NCBI GenBank assembly: GCA_007134175.1
Contig: SLLF01000147.1
Span: forward strand, 1-14,654
Source of the DNA: Kiritimatiellia bacterium
GTDB lineage: Bacteria; Verrucomicrobiota; Kiritimatiellia; SLAD01
Length of the DNA stretch: 14,654 bases
Reading direction: 5' to 3'
Part shown: one piece after another, positions 1 through 7,448 of the stretch
Layout: every line of letters starts with the position of its first letter
How positions within the stretch are numbered: position 1 is the stretch's first letter
Notes under the pieces: model-generated
What the model saw: the letters and a program-made list of their open reading frames with translations, nothing else
Databases searched by the model: none
Told to the model about the DNA's origin: nothing
Made by a program: the position numbers and the translations under genes

Positions 1-42
1 CGCGTCCACCGGAGCTCCAGATTCTCTCACCAGAGGGTGGGA

Positions 43-1554
43 TCACCGCAGCGGGGCAGCAGGGGACGCCTGTTCCGCATCGGCAAGCAGATCCGTCGAA
101 CGATCCGCCGGGATTCGGTACGTAGCCAGGATCGCTTGGTGTTCCGCCTTGGCCCGCTTCCGGTTCAGTACGATTTTGCGTCGGCCCGTGTTGCGGAACT
201 CGATGAATTCATTGCCGGTACCGTCTTCGACACACGCAACCAAATGGCGCAAATTACGCACGGGCTTGCCGTCCACCGCTTCTATGACCCAGTGATTTTC
301 ACTGTGATAGCCTTGGTTCACATCGGCGGCTAATACTTTCAACGCCACCACCACTTCGTCCTGATTATCGGTAACGTAATTGCGGGCCAGGTGCACCATC
401 AGTTCAGGAGGAGCGGTGTTCATCCAGTTGCGGCCCCACATCCGGAGGAGATTGACCGTGAGCGGCACGAACACGACGCCACCGTAAATATAGTAGGTGG
501 GCAGCACATCGTACATTTCCAGCGGGACGAGCCAGTCCCGTTCCATCGGATACCGTAGCGGCACCTCAAGCTTCAGTCGCTTGCCGTTCCGCAGCACGTC
601 CAGTGTGATCTGCCCGCCGACTTGCTGTCGCTGGATAAAATAGGCGAAGTGGGTCCGCTCGCCGGGGCGGAACGCAATCGTGGCGTCATCGGCAATCGGT
701 TCGCCGTCAATGCGCAGCAGGACATCGCCGGGTACTAGATAGCCGTCTGCGGCCGAGTCATGCACGGTGTGTACCACCAGTACGCCGCTTTCCTCATCGT
801 TCATCGCATAGCGCCGACGGAAATCAGGGTTTTCCATTGGTTGGGTGACGATACCTAGACCTGGAATGCCGTTGAATTGGCCGTCGGCGATGTCCTGGAG
901 AAAGTGGTCAATCACGGGGGCGGGGACGATATAGCCCAGGTTTTCCGCCTGCGGGATCCCCTGCATGGCCACGCCAACGATACGCCCATCCACTACCGCC
1001 GGGCCACCGCTATTGCCCGGGTTGATCGCGGCATCGATCTGGGCCGCGAGCAAATGGGCCGAGCTATGGGCATAGGTTTGGTGTTCGATGCGGGAGATGA
1101 CCCCTTTGGTTATACTGAGCGTATCGCCGCCCATAGGAAAACCGTACACATTCACTTCTTCCTGGGTCTCCGGCAGCGCACCGAAAGTCAGAGGTTCAAC
1201 CCCGTCAAAGAAACCCGGATCATCCACGGTCAAAATGGCTAGATCGGCCCGGTGTGAGGTATGGAGCACACGCGCCTGGTACCGGCGTGCTTCACCGAAA
1301 CGCCGCACCTGAACGAACGTCTGATCGCGCACGACATGGCCGTTGGTCAAAATACGGTTGTCCGCGATGATCGCGCCCGATCCGGTTGAGGACTGGGTGC
1401 CGCGCATGTTCCACGGATTGTAGTAGTCGGGGACGTTGTGGACGGTAAACACTTTCACGATGGCCTCACGGACATCCTGTGTTCGCTCGGCCTGGGCCGG
1501 CGCGGCGGCCAGCAGCCCCCCACCTACCCAACAGGCGAGAACATACTTCGTCAT
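43..1554 (-). CDS. Secreted Deg/HtrA-type serine protease with PDZ and plant-Deg-like C-terminus
   Basis: This is a 503-residue exported trypsin-fold serine protease, probably acting in envelope protein quality control. From the chosen start, residues 1-22 form a signal peptide ending AQA. The S1 domain carries the triad H73 (in TNGHVV), D104 (HRADLAIL) and S182 (NPGNSGGP). A PDZ domain spans about 230-335. The remaining C-terminus (YGGVVFVPL at about 357, VLAADVNQGY at about 407, YRIPADRSTDL near the end) resembles the second PDZ-like region of plant Deg2/Deg9-type proteases more than E. coli DegP; this is from memory of the families. I chose the ATG at 1554 because GAGG lies 6 nt upstream of it; the in-frame ATG at 1566 has no ribosome site. 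The gene starts 15 nt after the membrane/TPR gene and is probably in the same operon. The serine is intact, so it should be active. The substrate is unknown. Confidence 0.9.
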   Translation of the reverse strand: MTKYVLACWVGGGLLAAAPAQAERTQDVREAIVKVFTVHNVPDYYNPWNMRGTQSSTGSGAIIADNRILTNGHVVRDQTFVQVRRFGEARRYQARVLHTSHRADLAILTVDDPGFFDGVEPLTFGALPETQEEVNVYGFPMGGDTLSITKGVISRIEHQTYAHSSAHLLAAQIDAAINPGNSGGPAVVDGRIVGVAMQGIPQAENLGYIVPAPVIDHFLQDIADGQFNGIPGLGIVTQPMENPDFRRRYAMNDEESGVLVVHTVHDSAADGYLVPGDVLLRIDGEPIADDATIAFRPGERTHFAYFIQRQQVGGQITLDVLRNGKRLKLEVPLRYPMERDWLVPLEMYDVLPTYYIYGGVVFVPLTVNLLRMWGRNWMNTAPPELMVHLARNYVTDNQDEVVVALKVLAADVNQGYHSENHWVIEAVDGKPVRNLRHLVACVEDGTGNEFIEFRNTGRRKIVLNRKRAKAEHQAILATYRIPADRSTDLLADAEQASPAAPLR

Positions 1555-1569
1555 GCCACACCTCATTTT

Positions 1570-4500
1570 CTATCCGCGCAGCCGGGCCAGCGCCTCACGC
1601 AGTTCATCTTGCATTGCGGGGAGCAGGTCATAGTTGTCGGCTTGGATGGCCTCCAGCAGGCTCAGGCTTTCGTCGTGCAGCCCCTGCTGCTCGTAAAGTA
1701 ACCCGGTATAAAAGCGGGCCAGGTAGTTGTAGGGGTCTAGTTCCAGCGCCCGCTGCAAGGCGGCCTGGGCCTCGTCCCATTGTCTTTGCCGCAGGTGAAT
1801 AAGGCCATAGGTATGCCACGCAGCGGAGTGCTGCGGATCCTGTTGCAGGGCAACCTGAATGTGCTGCTGGGCTTGGGCATAGGCTCCGCGCCGCTGCAGC
1901 AGCCAGGCGAGGTTGACATAAGCATCTGTGCGCGCGGCTTGTCGCACGGCTGCCCGGAACGATGATTCCGCCAGCGCAAAGGCGCCCTCCGCCATCTGGA
2001 GGGTGCCTAATGCGTAGTTAGCAAGTGAATGGTCAGGATTGGCGGCCAGCAGGGTTTCGATGCGGCGCCGGGCCGGCTCACGGCGCCCGAATTGCCAGTC
2101 GTACGCCAGCAGCAGCTCGTGGGCGGGCAGGAAACCCGGTTGGAGCGCCAGGCAGCGTTCCAACAGGCGTTGGGCCTCGGTGGCGCGTCCCATTTGGGCG
2201 TAGATGCGGGCTGCAACGAAGAGGAGATCCGGACGCCCCTCGGCCCGGTTGAGGATCTGGCGTACCCCCCTTTCCGCAGCCGTCTCATCGCCACGCTCCA
2301 GCGCCAGCAAGGCGCGCCCGGCCCAGGCGCGCACATGATCCGGTTGTTCGCGGGTGATCGTGGCGAATATCTCCGCCGCCTCGGTTGTCCGGCCCTGCAA
2401 CACCGCCAGTGAAGCCTGCTCAAGCGCGAGCGAGCGATCCGGCGCGACGAGTTGTAGCTGGTTGAGCGTTGTGGCCGCCAGGTCGGTTTCATGGCGCCGG
2501 AGATACGATTGGAAAAGCGCATACAGTAGATCGGGGTTATCCGGATTCGCTTCCAGCCGCCGCTGCAGTACCGCTAGTGGGTCGGCGGGTCGTGATGGCG
2601 GGTCCAGCGCCGTGTCGACTAAGAGTTCGGGATCAGTTGTGCGTCCAGCCAACGCGCCTGCACGTTCGATTTCCCGCAAACCGGCGCGCGGTTTGCCGGA
2701 GGCTACCCAAGCCCGCCCGCGCATGAAGTGTACGGCCGGATTGCGCACATAACCGTACCAGGAGGCCAGCATCCAGATGTCGGGGCGCCGTTCCCTGCGT
2801 TCCAGGCGCTGCTGCAGTGATTCCTGCCACACGGCGGTATCGGGATGATCGATGCGTTGGCCAAGCGCGATTAGATTGAGCAGCGCGCTTAGATTTTCCG
2901 GATCGGTCTCCCGCGCAAGGTGATAGAGGGTCTCGGCCCGGTCGGTCTCTTCCCTATCCTCCAGCAAAACCCCCAGGTCATTGGCCAGCTTGCCGAGGTG
3001 CCGGACGGCCCAGATCCCCAGTTGCGGTGCATAGGGGGTGTGCAAGGCAGTCGGGGAACCCAGGCGTCTGTGAAAATCGCGGAAGCCATGGTACAGGGTA
3101 TCGGTATCCCAGTCGTCAGGGTTTGCCGCACCCAGATAGCAGGTGTTCAGCGGGATGGGCGTGTAGTCGGCAGCCAGCCAGTAATCTGGCCAGGTGAGCA
3201 GCGCCATGCGGTCCACCGCGTCCGGCTCGTTCTTCAGCCAGTCCGCCAGCAGGGCGGTCAGGTTAATACCCGCCAAACTTTGGTAGCGCGGCTCGTCGAA
3301 AAGCGAGGCTACATAGCGCCGGTAATGGGGGGCGCGCGCCTGGGAATAATCGATTAGTGTCAGGGGTCGGTTTTGGTCGGCGGCTAAGAGACGCAAATGC
3401 GGGTCGAGCTGGCCATTGGTTACCAGCCAAGTGCGGTCGCCCAGCACATTCAAGGTTTCCTCGGCCAGGGTATGCACGGCGACAGCGGCGCGGGAGGGCC
3501 ACGCTAGGGCGCTGTGCAGGCCGCTTGCTACCAGCAGGATGGCCAGCACGGTGCAGTAGCTCCACTCGCGCAGCGAGAGCCCCGCGTAGCGTAGCGGCCG
3601 CACGGTGGGGCGCGGTGGACGCTGCGAATGCAGCAGCGCGGCACCGTAGCCCGCTATATAGCCGCCCCAAACGGCAATCATCACGAACGGCAACGCCAAG
3701 TACCGGCCAGGCTCAAGATGGCTGAGCGGCGAAAAGGGCAAACGGTAAAGCGTGACTAACGCCAACAACCCCAACACGGCATGAAGGAGCCAAGAACCTA
3801 TTTGGGATACCCGATTGCGGTCCGCATGCTTGGGGGCTAGCACGACTATGCCGGGCAGGACCGCGATCAAAAGGATCAATAGCCAGCCGGTGCCCATGGC
3901 ATGTCGACGCATGTTTGCCAAGACGTAAACGGCGACGGCACGCAGGCTGTCGCCCCAATGAGCGAAGGCAAACCATTCCGCCGTTGGATGGCGATGCAGC
4001 TGCCACACCGGGACCAACCACAATAGCGATCCAGCCAGCACGGCCAAGGCCGCCGAACCGATCGTGCGCGCATCCAGTCGTCCCGCTTGCAGCATGGCGA
4101 TCAGCGCAAACAAAAGGAGAACCGGAGCGACCAGCAGGAGCAGCGGCACCTCGGTGACCACGGCGGCATAGGCGAGGCAAAAGGCATGGAACAACCTCCA
4201 ATTACGCGTCTTCCAGAATCGCTGGAACAGCAGGGCCAGCAACACCAGCAACAAGGCGTCGAAGGTCAGGTGGTGGGCGCGCGTGGCGACCACCCAAAAG
4301 GGAAGCGACCCCATCAGGTAGAGCGCCGCGAAGCTGGCGGCAATGGTTTGCAGCGTTACGCGATGGGCAGGCGAATGTTTTTCCTCTTCGGTCCGATTAT
4401 GCGGAATTCGGGCCACCAGCGTGTAGATGGCCCACACGGTCCCGGCGGCGCATACCGCGCTGAGCGCGTTCAGCCGCCCAGCCAATGCACCGCCCGGCAG

Positions 4501-4704
4501 GGCCGCCACGACGCGCACGCACCACCCCCAAAGCGTATTCGTCAAGGGCACAAATGGGTCCAACCGGGCAAACCGCACCATCAACAGCGCCGATTCGCCG
4601 GGATAGGCAAAAGGCTCCAACGTGACGATGTAGAGCATAAGCGCCAGCAAGCCGAAGAAGGGACCAAGAGGTAGATAGGGGCGGGCGTGGCTCCATAATT
4701 TCAT
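1570..4704 (-). CDS. TMEM260/DUF2723-like integral membrane protein with C-terminal TPR array
   Basis: This 1044-residue protein has two halves. Residues about 15-400 contain roughly ten hydrophobic helices. The first loop (PGES with E37, then a proline-containing segment and a GRLNALSAV helix) and the FWVVATRAHHLTFDALLL stretch at about 136-153 match the general pattern of DUF2723/TMEM260 GT-C-like proteins. Human TMEM260 is an O-mannosyltransferase; bacterial relatives are mostly uncharacterised, so glycosyl transfer here is inference. Residues about 400-570 form a soluble linker region. Residues about 570-1044 are helical repeats, with clear TPR units at about 825-1020 (for example AWHTYGLIHLRQRQWDEAQ). 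A GGAGGAG ribosome site lies 10 nt before the ATG. It starts 38 nt downstream of the universal stress protein gene and ends 15 nt before the protease gene, with no terminator seen between them. It could also be a non-enzymatic TPR scaffold. Confidence 0.85.
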   Translation of the reverse strand: MKLWSHARPYLPLGPFFGLLALMLYIVTLEPFAYPGESALLMVRFARLDPFVPLTNTLWGWCVRVVAALPGGALAGRLNALSAVCAAGTVWAIYTLVARIPHNRTEEEKHSPAHRVTLQTIAASFAALYLMGSLPFWVVATRAHHLTFDALLLVLLALLFQRFWKTRNWRLFHAFCLAYAAVVTEVPLLLLVAPVLLLFALIAMLQAGRLDARTIGSAALAVLAGSLLWLVPVWQLHRHPTAEWFAFAHWGDSLRAVAVYVLANMRRHAMGTGWLLILLIAVLPGIVVLAPKHADRNRVSQIGSWLLHAVLGLLALVTLYRLPFSPLSHLEPGRYLALPFVMIAVWGGYIAGYGAALLHSQRPPRPTVRPLRYAGLSLREWSYCTVLAILLVASGLHSALAWPSRAAVAVHTLAEETLNVLGDRTWLVTNGQLDPHLRLLAADQNRPLTLIDYSQARAPHYRRYVASLFDEPRYQSLAGINLTALLADWLKNEPDAVDRMALLTWPDYWLAADYTPIPLNTCYLGAANPDDWDTDTLYHGFRDFHRRLGSPTALHTPYAPQLGIWAVRHLGKLANDLGVLLEDREETDRAETLYHLARETDPENLSALLNLIALGQRIDHPDTAVWQESLQQRLERRERRPDIWMLASWYGYVRNPAVHFMRGRAWVASGKPRAGLREIERAGALAGRTTDPELLVDTALDPPSRPADPLAVLQRRLEANPDNPDLLYALFQSYLRRHETDLAATTLNQLQLVAPDRSLALEQASLAVLQGRTTEAAEIFATITREQPDHVRAWAGRALLALERGDETAAERGVRQILNRAEGRPDLLFVAARIYAQMGRATEAQRLLERCLALQPGFLPAHELLLAYDWQFGRREPARRRIETLLAANPDHSLANYALGTLQMAEGAFALAESSFRAAVRQAARTDAYVNLAWLLQRRGAYAQAQQHIQVALQQDPQHSAAWHTYGLIHLRQRQWDEAQAALQRALELDPYNYLARFYTGLLYEQQGLHDESLSLLEAIQADNYDLLPAMQDELREALARLRG

Positions 4705-4742
4705 GCGGCGGACTCTCCTCCCTATGGTTGGTGCAGACTGCG

Positions 4743-5594
4743 TCAGCGAACCAGGAGAACCGGGACTTTGGCTTGGGTGGTAACGCGGGTCGTCGTGCTG
4801 CCGAGAATCATCTCGCGGATACGGCTATACCCGTAAGTCCCCATGACAATTAAATCGCAGCCCTGCTCTTCACAGCTCGCTTGGATCGCATCAGCCGCAC
4901 GCGGAGACTCGACGATCAGCGGCACGGCTTTGGTCCCCTGCTGCTCGACTTCGCGCAGGGCCTCTTGCGACAGGGCGCGGGCGGTATCGGCCCCTGCTGC
5001 CTCCTCCGCCACGGTCAACAGAATCAGCTCGGCGTCAAGGGAGCGAACCAGCTCAAGGGCGAAGGATAACGCGTGCCTTGCATGGTCGCTGCCGTCGTAG
5101 GCGAGCAATATTTTACAAATGGGATTGAATTCAGGCGGCGTAACCATGCACGGGGTCTCCGAATGGCGTATCAGCCGCTCGGCCGTGGATCCGAGCGCTG
5201 CGCCCACCATGTCCGCATGGATGCCGTGCCGCCCGATAACCACCAAGTCCGCTTCCGCTTCCTCGTCAAGGATTACCCGCGATGGATGCCCCATCCGGAT
5301 AATGCCCTTGGCATTGCCGAGCTTGGCGGCCTCGCACAGCTGTTCGAATGCTTGCAGGATGGAGCGTCCTTTTTCTTCCAGCACCTCGCGGAACTGCTGC
5401 AACTGGTTGCCGTAGGGTTGGGCGCCGATCCATCCGGAAATATCCGCCATCAGCGGCCCCTCGAGGACCCGTGAATCAAGGACGTGCAATCCCGTCAAGG
5501 CGGCTTGGCATTGCTGGGCCAAGGCTATGCCGTATTGGGTGGCGGCATCACCGCTGCGGGAACCGTCGGTGCAGGCTAGAATTTTCGTTATCAT
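4743..5594 (-). CDS. Tandem-domain universal stress protein (UspA family)
   Basis: This 283-residue cytoplasmic protein contains two UspA domains. Domain 1 spans about 1-152 and begins MITKILACTDGS. Domain 2 spans about 159-283 and begins KILLAYDGSD. UspA domains of this kind bind ATP through G-x2-G-x9-G(S/T). Domain 2 has the exact spacing (G252, G255, G265-S266), whereas domain 1 has ten residues between the second and third glycine (G121, G124, G135-S136), a variant also found in other Usp proteins. The family is linked to stress survival; no specific partner can be read here. AGAGGAGC lies 6 nt before the ATG. A candidate sigma-70 promoter about 50 nt upstream suggests it opens a three-gene operon with the membrane/TPR protein and the Deg protease. 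Confidence 0.93.
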   Translation of the reverse strand: MITKILACTDGSRSGDAATQYGIALAQQCQAALTGLHVLDSRVLEGPLMADISGWIGAQPYGNQLQQFREVLEEKGRSILQAFEQLCEAAKLGNAKGIIRMGHPSRVILDEEAEADLVVIGRHGIHADMVGAALGSTAERLIRHSETPCMVTPPEFNPICKILLAYDGSDHARHALSFALELVRSLDAELILLTVAEEAAGADTARALSQEALREVEQQGTKAVPLIVESPRAADAIQASCEEQGCDLIVMGTYGYSRIREMILGSTTTRVTTQAKVPVLLVR

Positions 5595-5648
5595 GGGTAT
5601 GCTCCTCTTGCCGGCTGTTCGATTTGGTCAGGCCATCACTGCCTGGGC

Positions 5649-5677
5649 AGCATACGTGGTTACACGCTGCTTGTCGA
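5649..5677 (-). promoter_or_regulatory. Candidate sigma-70 promoter for the universal stress protein cluster
   Basis: On the minus strand, TCGACA (5677-5672) is followed 17 nt later by TATGCT (5654-5649). These match the consensus at 5/6 and 4/6 positions. Transcription would begin near 5642, about 48 nt before the ATG at 5594. The -10 box and spacer sit inside a bulged inverted repeat (5647-5670), which could be an operator. The prediction rests on sequence pattern only. Confidence 0.45.
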
Positions 5678-5724
5678 GAGGGCAGTCGTGGCCTGTCGCG
5701 CATGGGGGTGGCATGGTTCGCCGT

Positions 5725-6828
5725 TCAAGCGGATGTCTTTCCATTGGACGGCAGGTGCGCCCGTAGCCGGCTTTCCAGGTCGTGTTCCGCCAAGGCCGTG
5801 ACCAGTTCGTCCAGCTCGCCGGCCATAATGCGGTCGAGATGGTAGAGGGTCAGGTTGATACGGTGATCCGTCAGCCGGTTCTGCGGAAAGTTGTAGGTGC
5901 GGATACGCTGGCTGCGATCACCGGAGCCGATTTGCGTGCGGCGCTCGTCCGCCTCGCGATCAGCCTCCTCCTGGCGCTTCAGGTCAAGCAGCCGCGCCCG
6001 CAGTACACGCATCGCTTTCTCCTTGTTGCGGTGTTGGGATTTTTCGTCCTGGCAGGTGACGACCAGTTGGGTCGGCAGGTGGGTCAGGCGTACGGCGGAA
6101 TCGGTGGTGTTGACGCTTTGCCCGCCGGGTCCGGAAGAGCGAAAAATATCGACGCGCACCTCTTCCGGTCGCAGGGCGATCCCGTCGAGCTCGTCGGCCT
6201 CCGCCAATACGGCCACGGTGGCGGCCGAGGTGTGAATGCGGCCGCTGGCCTCGGTTACTGGAACGCGTTGGACGCGGTGGCCGCCGCTTTCGAATTTCAG
6301 CGTGCGGTATACCTGTTCGCCTTCCACCGCAAATATGATTTCCTTGAAACCGCCGCGCGAGGAGGGGTTGGCCTGGATCAAATTGGCTTTCCAACCGCGA
6401 TTCTCCGCATAGCGGGCGTACATACGGTAAAGATCCCCAGCAAACAACGCCGCTTCCTCCCCCCCCGTGCCCGCGCGGATTTCCACAATCGTGTTGCGGC
6501 TGTCGTCGGGCGACGGCGGCAACAGGGCTACTTGCCAGGCCCGTTCAACGGCAGGGCGGTGGCCTTCGAGTGTTGCGCGTTCCTCGCGCGCCAGATCCGC
6601 CAGGTCGGCGTCGGTTTGTTCGTCCGCCAACAGTGCTTGGTTATCATCGATTTGCTGCAGCAGATGTACGTATTCCGTCGCTTTGCGGTGGAGATCCTTG
6701 AGATGGGCATGTTCCTCCATCAACGCCCGGTAGCGTTGGGGCTGGCCGGCGGTCCCGGGATCGGCCAAGTCATTTTCCAGCTTCGTCAGCCGCTGCTGCA
6801 GCTGGTCAATGTACTGGTTGTCAATCAT
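5725..6828 (-). CDS. prfA: Peptide chain release factor 1 (RF1)
   Basis: RF1 recognises UAA and UAG in the ribosomal A site and triggers peptide release. The 367-residue product has the expected family length. The catalytic GGQ loop is at 235-237 ([10 protein letters not shown]). The RF1-type codon-recognition tripeptide PVT is at 190-192, rather than the SPF of RF2, which identifies it as RF1. The GTGGEEA motif at 120-126 is also typical. I chose the ATG at 6828 because [10 protein letters not shown] is the normal RF1 N-terminus. A reading from 6924 would add 32 unrelated residues running through the upstream hairpin. No clear Shine-Dalgarno lies before 6828. The gene follows rpmE across a hairpin, a pairing also seen in Firmicutes. 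No prmC (the GGQ methyltransferase) follows; the next gene is a universal stress protein. Confidence 0.97.
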   Translation of the reverse strand: MIDNQYIDQLQQRLTKLENDLADPGTAGQPQRYRALMEEHAHLKDLHRKATEYVHLLQQIDDNQALLADEQTDADLADLAREERATLEGHRPAVERAWQVALLPPSPDDSRNTIVEIRAGTGGEEAALFAGDLYRMYARYAENRGWKANLIQANPSSRGGFKEIIFAVEGEQVYRTLKFESGGHRVQRVPVTEASGRIHTSAATVAVLAEADELDGIALRPEEVRVDIFRSSGPGGQSVNTTDSAVRLTHLPTQLVVTCQDEKSQHRNKEKAMRVLRARLLDLKRQEEADREADERRTQIGSGDRSQRIRTYNFPQNRLTDHRINLTLYHLDRIMAGELDELVTALAEHDLESRLRAHLPSNGKTSA

Positions 6829-6846
6829 GGCAGGAATAGCAAACGA

Positions 6847-6882
6847 ACAGGCCGGGCAACCGGTAACGGCAGCCCGGCCTGT
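6847..6882 (-). terminator. Strong hairpin between rpmE and prfA (attenuator or weak intrinsic terminator)
   Basis: A perfect 11-bp inverted repeat has arms at 6847-6857 and 6872-6882 (core CAGGCCGGGC/GCCCGGCCTG) and a 14-nt loop. In the direction of rpmE transcription it is followed by TTCGTTTGC, a broken rather than pure T-run. It lies 16 nt after the rpmE stop and ends 18 nt before the prfA ATG. It may partly terminate rpmE transcripts, protect the mRNA 3' end, or lower access to the prfA start. Confidence 0.6.
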
Positions 6883-6898
6883 GGACCGAGGGAGGAAG

Positions 6899-7111
6899 CT
6901 ACTTCGCGGCGGTTCGGGCACCATACCGTTTACGGAATCGTTCTACGCGGCCTTCCGTATCAATGTATTTGGCCTGTCCCGTGAAAAACGGGTGACAGGC
7001 GGAACAACTGTTTACATGCATTTCCTTAACGGTCGAACGCGTTTTCACCACATTCCCGCAGGCGCAGGTAATAGTCGCCTCTGTGTATTTCGGATGGATA
7101 TCCACTTTCAT
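6899..7111 (-). CDS. rpmE: 50S ribosomal protein bL31, zinc-binding form
   Basis: This 70-residue ribosomal protein begins MKVDIHPKY, the hallmark bL31 start. Four cysteines, C16 and C18 (CACGN) and C36 and C39 ([10 protein letters not shown]), form the zinc ribbon of the C+ type. C+ bL31 binds zinc and in many bacteria is replaced by a C- paralogue under zinc starvation; no paralogue is in this window. The ATG at 7111 is preceded by AAAGGGAC with about 10 nt spacing. An upstream extension would lack any resemblance to bL31. It is the first gene of the leftward series, followed by a hairpin and prfA. Confidence 0.97.
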   Translation of the reverse strand: MKVDIHPKYTEATITCACGNVVKTRSTVKEMHVNSCSACHPFFTGQAKYIDTEGRVERFRKRYGARTAAK

Positions 7112-7448
7112 GGTCAATGTCCCTTTGTAATGCTGAGCCTCTTGCCTGACTTCGTGCCAATACGGTAAAGCTGACACCCCTCCCCACAACCCGAAAAAAC
7201 GTGCTCGTGTTCGAGGGCGGCGTATCATCGCCACCAAGGTCATTTTGTCAGAAGCTCTATCTGCTAAAAACGCCGCGAATGTACCACGTGCCCGGCCCAT
7301 TGCAAGCGAAATTGTAGACACTCCCAGAGGCACAATAAATACGTTGAAATATCCAGGCTAATGGTTGACGATGAGCCAAATGGCGTGCAGATTGCCCCGT
7401 CAAGTCATGACAACCCGTTGTTGCCTGCAGGGAGTAGCGTTTACGAAC
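7112..7448. other. Divergent intergenic region between rpmE and the thioredoxin operon
   Basis: This 337-bp gap separates two diverging transcription units and should hold both promoters. For rpmE, a weak candidate on the minus strand is CTGACA (7251-7246), 16 nt before GATGAT (7229-7224). For the plus strand I see only poor candidates, such as TAGACA at 7315-7320 without a convincing -10 box. No RNA gene, repeat or conserved small ORF was recognised. Confidence 0.4.

Noticed and set aside
25..42. Seven-pair hairpin (loop AGAG) just after the protease stop codon, considered as a terminator
   Set aside because: Short stem with a G:U pair and no T-run in the direction of transcription; the window ends too soon to judge.
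6829..6924. Longer N-terminus for RF1 starting at 6924
   Set aside because: It would translate through the rpmE end and the hairpin, adding 32 residues unlike any RF1.
5782..6984. 400-codon open frame on the strand opposite prfA
   Set aside because: It mirrors prfA codon structure in GC-rich DNA, has no recognisable domain, and prfA is unambiguous.
7365..7448. Earlier ATG starts (7365, 7407) for the thioredoxin fusion
   Set aside because: No ribosome site at either, and they would place a 14-28 residue tail ahead of a clear signal peptide.
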